DNA of 64,000 nt from assembly GCF_963920485.1 (NCBI RefSeq), contig NZ_OY986431.1:1240001-1304000 (forward strand). Direction: 5' to 3'. Below the pieces are notes generated by a model. The model saw only the letters and a list, made by a program, of their open reading frames with translations, did no database searches and had not been told where the DNA came from. This document shows positions 37,041 through 45,353 of this stretch, one piece after another (position 1 is the first letter of the stretch; each line of letters starts with the position of its first letter). A program made the position numbers and the translations under genes. The DNA comes from Cyanobium usitatum str. Tous (GTDB taxonomy: Bacteria > Cyanobacteriota > Cyanobacteriia > PCC-6307 > Cyanobiaceae).

Positions 37041-37502
37041 AAGGGGCGCCCAGAAGCTTACGTCTAGCTCATAGCCAAGCACCGCTGCCATCTGACCTAA
37101 CCCCTGGCGGCAACTCAAGCCGTGCAGGCGCGCCCAGGCGTCAAGGCTGAAAAGCCTGTGGGTGATCCAAAGCTCCAGGGACTCGGGGGCAAAACGGATC
37201 CCCTCCGTGCGGCTGAATTGGTGGGGCAGCACCATCGCCACGTGGCGGGTGAGTTGGCCGCCGCCGCGCTCCAGCAACAGGGGCAGCCAGGGAGCTTCCG
37301 CATCGGCCCGCAGGGACCAAAGCCGCAACTCGGCGATTTCCGACAGCTCCCGGGGGTCGTCGTCGGCACGGGGCCAATTGAAGTGAAGCTCCAGGGAACC
37401 AGCCTGCTGGACAAGGGCGTCAGGGCTAAGGCTTAACCAGGGCTGGAGAGCTGCAAGATCCAACTGGCGGATCTGGCTCTCGGAAATCTCCACAGGGGCC
37501 AT
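37020..37502 (-). CDS. CRR6-family NDH-1 assembly factor
   Basis: 160 residues from ATG 37502 with the family pattern: ISESQIRQLDLAALQPWLSL, DDPRELSEIAELRLWSLR, PWLPLLLERGGGQLTRHVAM, LPHQFSRTEGIRFAPESLEL and MAAVLGYELD. CRR6 of chloroplasts and its cyanobacterial homologue Slr1097 help mature NdhI for NDH-1. Here the same window encodes ndhF4/ndhD4, so the factor fits a strain relying on NDH-1. The 3' end overlaps the TauE gene by 21 bases; it is divergent from psaM. Confidence 0.82.
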   Translation of the reverse strand: MAPVEISESQIRQLDLAALQPWLSLSPDALVQQAGSLELHFNWPRADDDPRELSEIAELRLWSLRADAEAPWLPLLLERGGGQLTRHVAMVLPHQFSRTEGIRFAPESLELWITHRLFSLDAWARLHGLSCRQGLGQMAAVLGYELDVSFWAPLSAGAAQ

Positions 37503-37591
37503 CAAGAGCTGTGACAGCAGGGCGGGACAAGCTGGACCGTAGCCACCTAAGGGCAAAGAATGGGGCGAATCAAGTTGCTTGCTGCCCTCCC

Positions 37592-37696
37592 ATGGTTTCC
37601 ACTCTCAGCCAGGCCGAAGTGCTGATTGCCCTGGTGGTGGCCGCCCATGCGGGCGTGCTGGCCGTACGCCTCTGCTTCAGCCTTTACAAAGCCTGA
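37592..37696 (+). CDS. psaM: Photosystem I subunit XII
   Basis: 34-residue single-helix protein, too short for ordinary gene calling. The pattern SQAEVLIALVVAAHAGVLAVRL followed by the ending SLYKA matches PsaM, which packs at the trimer/monomer interface of cyanobacterial photosystem I. ATG 37592 lies 89 bases from the divergent crr6 start. It is followed by three stacked inverted repeats, which suggests a stand-alone, abundant transcript. Confidence 0.88.
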   Translation: MVSTLSQAEVLIALVVAAHAGVLAVRLCFSLYKA

Positions 37697-37706
37697 GAAG
37701 GTGGCG

Positions 37707-37726
37707 AATACTTGCCGGCAAGTATT
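37707..37726. repeat. Perfect 20-bp palindrome downstream of psaM
   Basis: AATACTTGCCGGCAAGTATT, self-complementary with no spacer, 10 bases after the psaM stop. A second inverted repeat, CCCCT-N7-AGGGG, follows at 37728-37744. Confidence 0.85.
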
Positions 37727-37768
37727 ACCCCTTGGCAAGAGGGGTCTCGCCAGCTAGAAGCGTCTAGG

Positions 37769-37782
37769 CCCCAGCGGGGTTT
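37769..37782 (+). terminator. Candidate psaM terminator
   Basis: CCCC-AGC-GGGG followed by TTT-G, the third inverted repeat in the 103-base gap after psaM. Short stem and T-run, so efficiency is doubtful. Confidence 0.4.
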
Positions 37783-37799
37783 GATCACTCGTTGCCCCC

Positions 37800-38264
37800 A
37801 TGCCGCCTCTCGCTCCAACCAGCTCTAAGGCCAGGCAAAAACCGCCCTTGCGGCGAGAGAGGCAGCCGCGTTCTGGCGCCCAGTCCAAGCCTGCCTCGCT
37901 TTCCAAACCGGCCTCTCAGCCCAATCCCCAGATAATTTCTGGCGGCGAAGCCGCCGCACTGCAGGCCCTCTCAAGTGAGCGGCAGGAAATGCTCTGCAGT
38001 GTGATCGGCCTGGCTCTCAAGATTGGCCTAGTTGTGGTCGCTGGCGTCAGCCTGGTGCGCCTTGCCTCCGCTTATCAGGAGCGGATGGAGCGCCAGGGTG
38101 AGCTCTCGGCGGTGCTGGACCTTGAACGGGCCAAACTCTCCAAAGCACGCGAACGCTTTGACCATCTCTTCATGGTGGAAGGGGAGCAGCGGCTAATCCG
38201 CGAGCAAAATCAGTGGATTGCCCCCAATCGCCTGCGGGTGGTTTGGCAGCAGGCCACCCCGTAG
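37800..38264 (+). CDS. Single-pass membrane protein with coiled coil, unknown function
   Basis: 154 residues: a basic, Pro/Ser/Lys-rich N terminus of about 60 residues, one membrane segment (VIGLALKIGLVVVAGVSLVRLA) and a charged helical C terminus (AYQERMERQGELSAVLDLER onwards) likely to form a coiled coil. The topology resembles DivIC/FtsB-like proteins but no signature proves it. It is conserved in position before por in relatives to my recollection (not checked). ATG 37800. Confidence 0.65.
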   Translation: MPPLAPTSSKARQKPPLRRERQPRSGAQSKPASLSKPASQPNPQIISGGEAAALQALSSERQEMLCSVIGLALKIGLVVVAGVSLVRLASAYQERMERQGELSAVLDLERAKLSKARERFDHLFMVEGEQRLIREQNQWIAPNRLRVVWQQATP

Positions 38265-39739
<1,475 letters not shown>

Positions 39740-39783
39740 GGACGTCCCCTGAACGTTGCGCGGACGGTACCGGCTCAGCCGAA

Positions 39784-40680
39784 ATGGGCAAGGGGCAGGG
39801 GGCTTCAGGGTTAAGATCCAGCCGCAGCAAAGCCGATGTGAGGGCTAGCTGTTCGAAGGATTTTCCCTTGCCATCCCGCCTTCCCTCCCGAGACGAACTG
39901 GCGCTGCGCCGGCGTCGGGAGATGGCGCTTGGCTCGAGCTCCAGTAGCGGCACCCAGATCACTGGCACCCAGGTGGGTAGAGACAGCTCGGGCGCCAGTT
40001 GTGTGATTACCACCGACAGCGAGGGCTCCCGGCTGGCACGCCAATCCAGCCATGTGCAGTCGATTGAGCTGCGCACATACGTATTTCTTGATTCGCTGCA
40101 GCCCCAGCTAGCTGCCTATATGGGGACTGTTAGCCAGGGCTTCCTGCCCATACCTGGTGACGCCTGCTTGTGGCTGGAGGTATCGCCTGGCATGGCTGTG
40201 CACCGGGTGACCGACATAGCCCTCAAGGCCAGCACGGTGCGGCTTGGCCAGATGATCGTGGAGCGAGCCTTCGGCTCCTTGGCGCTCTACCACCGCGACC
40301 AGAGCAACGTGCTCCACTCCGGCGACGTGGTGCTCGAGGCCATCGGCAGCCGGGTGGAGCTCCGCAGCCGTTGCGAGGTCAGCTGGACTGAGATCATCCG
40401 GGCCATCACCCCTGACCACGCCGTGTTGATCAACCGGCAGAACAGGCGCGGATCGATGATTCAAGCTGGCATGAGCATGTTCATCCTGGAAACCGAGCCC
40501 GCCGGTTACGTGCTGATCGCAGCCAATGAGGCAGAAAAGGCTTCCAACATCACTGTTGTGGACGTAAAAGCTGTTGGCGCCTTTGGCCGTTTAACCCTGG
40601 CGGGGCGGGAGGGTGATGTGGAGGAGGCCGCCGCCGCTGCGATGCGGGCTATCAGTCACATCAACAACAAGGCCAGCTGA
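39784..40680 (+). CDS. csoS1D: Carboxysome shell protein CsoS1D (tandem BMC-T, gated pore)
   Basis: Trimer-forming shell protein with two fused BMC domains and a large gated pore. The core starts with [20 protein letters not shown], includes [21 protein letters not shown] and [21 protein letters not shown] and ends in an acidic/Ala helix. The N-terminal extension is unusual: residues 35-50 ([16 protein letters not shown]) resemble the Rubisco-binding N-repeats of CsoS2, and residues 56-66 ([11 protein letters not shown]) resemble its VTG repeats. ATG 39784 is the longest start; TTG 39868 just before the first motif is also possible. It opens the carbon-fixation region. Confidence 0.93.
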   Translation: MGKGQGASGLRSSRSKADVRASCSKDFPLPSRLPSRDELALRRRREMALGSSSSSGTQITGTQVGRDSSGASCVITTDSEGSRLARQSSHVQSIELRTYVFLDSLQPQLAAYMGTVSQGFLPIPGDACLWLEVSPGMAVHRVTDIALKASTVRLGQMIVERAFGSLALYHRDQSNVLHSGDVVLEAIGSRVELRSRCEVSWTEIIRAITPDHAVLINRQNRRGSMIQAGMSMFILETEPAGYVLIAANEAEKASNITVVDVKAVGAFGRLTLAGREGDVEEAAAAAMRAISHINNKAS

Positions 40681-40708
40681 GCCAGGGCCTTGATCTGGCA
40701 GTTGAGCA

Positions 40709-41290
40709 TTAGTTGCTCAACTCCAGCAGGCGGAGCAATTCTGGGGCGAGCGCCCGAGCTGCCTTGCCGCGGCTGCCGAGCTTGGCCTTGAGGTGGGGGC
40801 CCATCTGGGCGTAGGAGCAGCCTGCCTCGCGCACATAAAAAAGGCTGTCGTAACCAGGGCCATGACCCTGGGGAGCGCGCAATATCTGGCCGCGGCAGAT
40901 CCCCTCAGACTCCGCCCTGGTGGTGCCGGATGGATCGGCCAGGGCCATGGCGCTGCGGAAGCTGGCTCCCCGATAAAGGCTGTCGCCCAGTTCGTTCAAC
41001 AGACGGTGAATCCGCTCGTGGTCGCTGGGGGCGTAGCGGGCCGAAAAAATACCCGGAGCTCCATCCAGTGCATCCACCTCAATGCCTGAGTCGTCGGCGA
41101 GGGCCCAGTGGCCGGTGAGGCGGGCAACAGCCTCGGCTTTGAGACGGGCGTTAGCGAGGTAGGTCGCCCCGGTTTCCTCAATCTCCAGACCGGACGGCTG
41201 GGGAAGCACATCCAGCTCAACCAGCTCAAGCATCGCGCCGATTTCGGCCACCTTGTGGGGGTTGCCACTGGCGACGACCAGGATCGGCAT
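40709..41290 (-). CDS. rdgB: Non-canonical purine NTP pyrophosphatase (Ham1/RdgB)
   Basis: Cleaves dITP/XTP to protect nucleic acids. 193 residues: VVASGNPHKVAEIGAML, TYLANARLKAEAVA, the catalytic ALADDSGIEVDALDG, PGIFSARYA, GPGYDSLFYV and the late SRGKAARAL. The position beside csoS1D and the cso operon is shared by many alpha-cyanobacteria; no functional link is established. It is divergent from sbtA. Confidence 0.95.
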   Translation of the reverse strand: MPILVVASGNPHKVAEIGAMLELVELDVLPQPSGLEIEETGATYLANARLKAEAVARLTGHWALADDSGIEVDALDGAPGIFSARYAPSDHERIHRLLNELGDSLYRGASFRSAMALADPSGTTRAESEGICRGQILRAPQGHGPGYDSLFYVREAGCSYAQMGPHLKAKLGSRGKAARALAPELLRLLELSN

Positions 41291-41310
41291 TCAGCAGGAA
41301 TCGGGGCAAG

Positions 41311-41327
41311 TCATTGTCCCCCAATGA
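41311..41327. promoter_or_regulatory. Inverted repeat in the rdgB-sbtA intergenic region
   Basis: TCATTG-TCCCC-CAATGA, 21 bases before the rdgB start and 117 before sbtA. It is compatible with LysR-type T-N11-A spacing (T41311/A41323 and T41315/A41327). Carbon-uptake genes in cyanobacteria are often LysR-controlled (NdhR/CcmR, CmpR); binding here is a guess. Confidence 0.35.
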
Positions 41328-41443
41328 GGTGTCGATTTCGGCTCCAGCTTGCCAAGACCGAATCCCTGGCTGTCATTTCCTGCAGCAGACCTACGGTTGG
41401 TAGACGCCTTGGCCCCCGCCTGATTGGGTTCCAGGGGTAACCG

Positions 41444-42439
41444 ATGGACCCAAGCCTGATTCTGCAGAACCTGGTCAGCCCGCCGGTGCTGTTTTTTTTC
41501 CTTGGCGTGACCGCCGTACTGGTGGGATCGGATTTGGAAATCCCAGCCCCAATCCCAAAGCTGTTCTCCCTCTATTTGTTGCTCGCCATCGGTTTCAAAG
41601 GTGGCTTGGAGCTGCAGCACAGCGGGCTCGGTGGCCAGGTGCTGCCCACAATCGCCGCCGCCATGGCGATGTCGCTACTGGTGCCGCTCTACAGCTATCT
41701 GGTACTGAAAACCAGGCTGGATGGCTTTAACGCCGCCGCCATCGCCGCCACCTACGGATCGATCAGTGCGGTGACCTTCATCACGGCCGAGAGCTTTCTG
41801 GAAACCCAGAACCTGCCCTTCGATGGCTTCATGGTGGCTGCCCTGGCCCTGATGGAATCGCCGGCCATCATTGTGGGTCTGCTGCTGGTCAAATTGGCAG
41901 CCCCTAGCCAGCAAGCAGCTGGACCGAAGATGGGCTGGAGCTCGGTGCTGCGAGAGTCATTTTTAAATAGCTCGGTATTTCTGCTGGTCGGGAGTCTGGC
42001 GATTGGCTTATTGGTCGCAGCATTCAGCCCAGCCAGCATCGAGAAAATGCTGCCATTCACCGACAAACTTTTTTATGGAGCCCTCAGCTTCTTCCTGTTG
42101 GACATGGGGATCGTGGCGTCCCAACGGATCCGAGATTTACGACAAGCGGGAGCCTTTCTGATCGGCTTTTCGGTGCTGATGCCACTTTTCAATGCCCTAG
42201 TGGGCACCCTGCTCGCCCGAGGCTTGGGCCTCGGACCTGGTAATGCCCTGCTGTTTGTGGTGCTGTGCGCTAGCGCCTCCTACATCGCGGTACCAGCAGC
42301 GATGCGGATGACAGTGCCGCAGGCCAATCCCAGTTTGTATATATCGACAGCTCTGGGAGTCACCTTTCCCTTCAACATCATTGTTGGCATCCCCCTCTAC
42401 ATGGCCATGATTAACGCCCTGCTTCCCGCTGCCGGATAA
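41444..42439 (+). CDS. sbtA: Sodium-dependent bicarbonate transporter SbtA
   Basis: High-affinity Na+/HCO3- symporter of the inner membrane. 331 residues, about ten membrane segments in two inverted halves; family boxes PKLFSLYLLLAIGFKGG, YGSISAVTFITAESFLE, ALMESPAIIVGLLL and the C-terminal ASASYIAVPAAMRM. A cytoplasmic loop lies between the halves (residues about 155-170). It is followed 4 bases later by sbtB. ATG 41444. Confidence 0.96.
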   Translation: MDPSLILQNLVSPPVLFFFLGVTAVLVGSDLEIPAPIPKLFSLYLLLAIGFKGGLELQHSGLGGQVLPTIAAAMAMSLLVPLYSYLVLKTRLDGFNAAAIAATYGSISAVTFITAESFLETQNLPFDGFMVAALALMESPAIIVGLLLVKLAAPSQQAAGPKMGWSSVLRESFLNSSVFLLVGSLAIGLLVAAFSPASIEKMLPFTDKLFYGALSFFLLDMGIVASQRIRDLRQAGAFLIGFSVLMPLFNALVGTLLARGLGLGPGNALLFVVLCASASYIAVPAAMRMTVPQANPSLYISTALGVTFPFNIIVGIPLYMAMINALLPAAG

Positions 42440-42443
42440 ATCA

Positions 42444-42725
42444 ATGAAACGCCTCGAACTGATCCTCAGCGAGCGGGAGTTGGATGCGGTGATCCAGGCA
42501 ATGGAAACAGCGGGTGTGCCCGGTTATTCCGTCGTCAGACACGTCACCGGCAAGGGTCCGCATGGCTCCGTGTCCGAGGGCATGGAATTCAGCGGTCTAG
42601 GCGCAAATGCCCATGTGATCGTGTTCTGCGAAGCGGATTTGCTGAATGGATTGCGCGCAGCCCTGCACCCCCTTTTGACCTACTACGGCGGAGTGGCGTA
42701 CGTAACAGACGCAGAGACCCTCTAG
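42444..42725 (+). CDS. sbtB: PII-like SbtA regulator SbtB
   Basis: 93-residue trimeric PII-fold protein that binds adenine nucleotides (including cAMP) and controls SbtA. KRLELILSERELDAVIQAME, the T-loop region TGKGPHGSVSEGMEFSGLG and AALHPLLTYYGGVAYVTDAE are visible. The C-terminal redox loop with two cysteines (CGPEGC type) known in Synechocystis is absent; the protein ends right after the last strand. It overlaps transcriptionally with sbtA (4-base gap). Confidence 0.94.
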   Translation: MKRLELILSERELDAVIQAMETAGVPGYSVVRHVTGKGPHGSVSEGMEFSGLGANAHVIVFCEADLLNGLRAALHPLLTYYGGVAYVTDAETL

Positions 42726-42813
42726 ATGCTGGGCAAGCAAATTTTGTTCAAAACGAGATAAGCGGGGCCGAAACCCCTTGCCAGCACTACAACGGCAAGC
42801 ATTACCTAACGTT

Positions 42814-42843
42814 TTGTGATGCACTGATCAGCCTGCCTTATCT
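42814..42843 (+). promoter_or_regulatory. Candidate promoter of the cso operon
   Basis: TTGTGA (42814-42819) and TTATCT (42838-42843) are 18 bases apart, in the 230-base sbtB-csoS1 gap. Transcription would begin near 42850, making the inverted repeat at 42862-42911 part of the leader. Both boxes deviate from consensus. Confidence 0.35.
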
Positions 42844-42861
42844 AAAGGCGACGCAACAGTG

Positions 42862-42911
42862 ATGGTCGGTTCCGGCCAAATGGCTTGACGGGGGGTTTGG
42901 CTGCCGACCAT
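42862..42911. promoter_or_regulatory. Long interrupted inverted repeat in the cso leader
   Basis: ATGGTCGG (42862-42869) pairs exactly with CCGACCAT (42904-42911), and GCCAAA (42875-42880) with TTTGGC (42896-42901). The 14 matched pairs are split by a 5/2-base bulge and enclose a 15-base loop ending in G6. It ends 44 bases before csoS1. Either an RNA structure or a large protein-binding site. Confidence 0.7.
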
Positions 42912-42955
42912 GGTTGCGAGCGAACATTCAACCCCACCTCCACCAGGAGCAGGTA

Positions 42956-43267
42956 ATGGCAACTGAATCCATGGGCATCGCCCTAGGCATGATCGAAACT
43001 CGGGGGCTGGTGCCCGCGATCGAGGCGGCTGACGCCATGACCAAGGCCGCCGAAGTGCGCCTTATCGGTCGTGAATTCGTCGGTGGCGGCTACGTCACCG
43101 TGATGGTGCGCGGAGAAACCGGCGCCGTCAACGCAGCTGTGCGCGCCGGGGCCGATGCCTGCGAGCGCGTTGGCGACGGTCTTGTGGCCGCGCACATCAT
43201 TGCTCGCCCACACCGCGAAGTGGAGCCTGCCTTGGGCAACGGCAACTACGCCGGTCAGAAGGACTGA
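42956..43267 (+). CDS. csoS1A: Major carboxysome shell protein CsoS1 (BMC-H)
   Basis: Hexamer forming the facets of the alpha-carboxysome shell. 103 residues: GIALGMIETRGLVPAIEAAD, REFVGGGYVTVMVRGETGAV, ACERVGDGLVAAHIIARPH, the standard BMC fold with a small central pore. ATG 42956 has a strong AGGAG six bases upstream, consistent with high expression. The BMC domain differs by only three residues from the csoS1E domain over about 88 positions. Confidence 0.97.
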   Translation: MATESMGIALGMIETRGLVPAIEAADAMTKAAEVRLIGREFVGGGYVTVMVRGETGAVNAAVRAGADACERVGDGLVAAHIIARPHREVEPALGNGNYAGQKD

Positions 43268-43274
43268 GTTGACC

Positions 43275-43289
43275 AACGTCTGAGGCGTT
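43275..43289 (+). other. Hairpin between csoS1 and cbbL
   Basis: AACGTC-TGA-GGCGTT, six pairs including one T-G wobble, 7 bases after the csoS1 stop. No U-tract; likely an mRNA-processing or stability element if functional. Confidence 0.4.
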
Positions 43290-43331
43290 AACCAACCCAT
43301 TTCCCTTACCGACCCAACCGGAGAATCATTC

Positions 43332-44741
43332 ATGGCTAAGAAGTACGAATCCGGGGTCAAGGAGTACCGCGACACGTATTGGACTCCTGATTACATCCCC
43401 CTCGACACCGATCTGCTGGCGTGCTTCAAATGCACCGGCCAGGAAGGCGTCCCCCGCGAAGAAGTTGCCGCTGCTGTGGCCGCTGAATCCTCAACCGGCA
43501 CCTGGTCCGCCGTGTGGTCCGAGCTCCTCACCGACCTCGACTTCTACAAAGGCCGCTGCTACCGCATCGAAGACGTTCCTGGCGACAAGGAAGCCTTCTA
43601 TGCCTTCATTGCCTATCCCCTCGACCTGTTCGAAGAAGGCTCCATCACCAACGTGTTGACCTCCTTGGTCGGCAACGTGTTCGGCTTCAAGGCCCTGCGC
43701 CACCTGCGTCTGGAAGACATCCGCTTCCCGATGGCGTTCATCAAAACCTGCATGGGTCCCCCGAACGGCATCGTGGTTGAGCGCGACCGTATGAACAAGT
43801 ACGGCCGTCCTCTCCTGGGCTGCACCATTAAGCCGAAGCTCGGCCTGAGCGGTAAGAACTACGGCCGGGTTGTCTATGAGTGCCTACGCGGCGGTCTGGA
43901 CTTCACCAAAGACGACGAAAACATCAACTCCCAACCTTTCCAGCGTTGGCAGAACCGTTTCGAGTTCGTTGCTGAAGCAACCAACTTGGCGCAACAGGAA
44001 ACAGGCGAGAAGAAGGGGCACTACCTCAACTGCACCGCTGCAACTCCTGAAGAGATGTATGAGCGCGCCGAGTTCGCTAAAGAACTGGGCCAGCCCATCA
44101 TCATGCACGACTACATCACTGGTGGCTTCACCGCTAACACCGGTCTTGCCAAGTGGTGCCGTAAGAACGGCATGCTGCTGCACATTCACCGTGCAATGCA
44201 CGCTGTGATTGACCGCCATCCCAAGCACGGTATCCACTTCCGAGTGCTGGCCAAGTGCCTGCGTCTCTCCGGTGGTGACCAGCTGCACACCGGCACGGTG
44301 GTCGGCAAGCTGGAGGGCGACCGCCAGTCGACCCTCGGCTATATCGACCAACTGCGCGAATCCTTCGTCCCCGAAGATCGCAGCCGCGGCAACTTCTTCG
44401 ACCAAGACTGGGGCTCCATGGGCGGCGTGTTCGCCGTGGCCTCCGGCGGTATCCACTGCTGGCACATGCCCGCACTGGTTGCCATTTTTGGCGACGACTC
44501 CGTGTTGCAGTTCGGTGGTGGTACCCACGGTCACCCCTGGGGTTCGGCTGCTGGTGCTGCTGCTAACCGCGTGGCTCTCGAAGCCTGCGTAAAAGCCCGT
44601 AACGCCGGTCGTGAAATCGAGCGCGAAGGCCGCGACATCCTTCTGGAAGCAGCGAAGCACAGCCCTGAGCTAGCTATCGCCCTGGAGACCTGGAAGGAAA
44701 TCAAGTTCGAGTTCGACACCGTCGACAAGCTCGACACCTGA
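43332..44741 (+). CDS. cbbL: Ribulose bisphosphate carboxylase large subunit, form IA
   Basis: CO2-fixing catalytic subunit packaged in the carboxysome. 469 residues starting [20 protein letters not shown]; active-site boxes [30 protein letters not shown] (Lys193 is the carbamylated lysine, Lys201 in spinach), [15 protein letters not shown], and loop 6 VVGKLEGDR. The C terminus ends [10 protein letters not shown]. The N terminus and gene context define form IA. GGAGA seven bases before ATG. Confidence 0.98.
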   Translation: MAKKYESGVKEYRDTYWTPDYIPLDTDLLACFKCTGQEGVPREEVAAAVAAESSTGTWSAVWSELLTDLDFYKGRCYRIEDVPGDKEAFYAFIAYPLDLFEEGSITNVLTSLVGNVFGFKALRHLRLEDIRFPMAFIKTCMGPPNGIVVERDRMNKYGRPLLGCTIKPKLGLSGKNYGRVVYECLRGGLDFTKDDENINSQPFQRWQNRFEFVAEATNLAQQETGEKKGHYLNCTAATPEEMYERAEFAKELGQPIIMHDYITGGFTANTGLAKWCRKNGMLLHIHRAMHAVIDRHPKHGIHFRVLAKCLRLSGGDQLHTGTVVGKLEGDRQSTLGYIDQLRESFVPEDRSRGNFFDQDWGSMGGVFAVASGGIHCWHMPALVAIFGDDSVLQFGGGTHGHPWGSAAGAAANRVALEACVKARNAGREIEREGRDILLEAAKHSPELAIALETWKEIKFEFDTVDKLDT

Positions 44742-44758
44742 AATCTCCAGTCTGAGTT

Positions 44759-44790
44759 GGTGAGTGGGGCAAGCAATTTGCCTACTCACC
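44759..44790 (+). other. Strong stem-loop between cbbL and cbbS
   Basis: GGTGAGT pairs with ACTCACC and GGCAA with TTGCC around a five-base loop (12 pairs, one small bulge). It begins 17 bases after the cbbL stop. It looks like a 3' stabiliser or partial terminator setting the cbbL/cbbS ratio. Confidence 0.65.
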
Positions 44791-44815
44791 TGCCAGAACG
44801 GAATATTCAGAACTT

Positions 44816-44847
44816 GAGATTAAATTAATCTCTGCGAACGAGATTAA
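44816..44847. promoter_or_regulatory. AT-rich 17-bp perfect palindrome plus third half-site upstream of cbbS
   Basis: GAGATTAA-A-TTAATCTC (44816-44832) is perfectly symmetrical; a third GAGATTAA lies at 44840-44847. It is embedded in the most AT-rich stretch of the operon, 48 bases before cbbS. Candidate operator of a dimeric regulator or internal promoter region. Confidence 0.55.
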
Positions 44848-44894
44848 GAGCCTTTTGTACAAGGTTCAAACATTCCATCCACATAAGGATCCCC

Positions 44895-45236
44895 ATGCCT
44901 TTCAAGAGCACCGTGGGTGACTATCAAACAGTCGCCACCCTGGAGACATTCGGCTTCCTACCGCCGATGACCCAGGACGAGATTTACGATCAAATCGCTT
45001 ACATCATTGCCCAGGGTTGGAGCCCGCTCGTTGAGCATGTCCATCCCAGCAACTCCATGGCGACCTACTGGTCCTATTGGAAGCTTCCCTTCTTTGGCGA
45101 GAAGGATCTGGGTGTGATCGTGAACGAGCTTGAGTCTTGTCACCGCGCCTACCCCGACCACCACGTTCGCTTGGTGGGCTACGACGCTTATACCCAAAGC
45201 CAGGGTTCCTGCTTCGTGGTATTCGAAGGACGCTGA
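44895..45236 (+). CDS. cbbS: Ribulose bisphosphate carboxylase small subunit
   Basis: 113 residues: KSTVGDYQTVATLETFGFLP, then EIYDQIAYIIAQGWSPLVEH, YWSYWKLPFFGEKD and HVRLVGYDAYTQSQGSCFVV, as in form IA small subunits. AAGGA at 44885-44889 precedes ATG. The leader of 153 bases after cbbL contains a hairpin and a palindrome. Confidence 0.97.
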   Translation: MPFKSTVGDYQTVATLETFGFLPPMTQDEIYDQIAYIIAQGWSPLVEHVHPSNSMATYWSYWKLPFFGEKDLGVIVNELESCHRAYPDHHVRLVGYDAYTQSQGSCFVVFEGR

Positions 45237-45240
45237 TCCC

Positions 45241-45255
45241 AGCCCTTCCGGGGCT
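45241..45255 (+). other. Hairpin after cbbS
   Basis: AGCCC-TTCCG-GGGCT begins 5 bases after the cbbS stop. A short GC stem without U-tract, in the same relative position as the hairpins after csoS1 and cbbL. Confidence 0.4.
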
Positions 45256-45353
45256 CGCGCCATTGACCTGGGCCCCAACCCCTTTCCTCTGCTGGCTAGT
45301 TCGCGCTGCGGACTGGTCGGCACCTTTTCAGATATTCCATTCGACGGGCGGAC

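Noticed and set aside
42777-42799. CTTGCC-N11-GGCAAG as the sbtB terminator
   Set aside because: Six pairs with a large loop and no following T-run; kept only as a recurring motif.
45263-45291. Internal promoter (TTGACC) before csoS2
   Set aside because: A -35-like box is present, but no acceptable -10 box lies 16-18 bases downstream.
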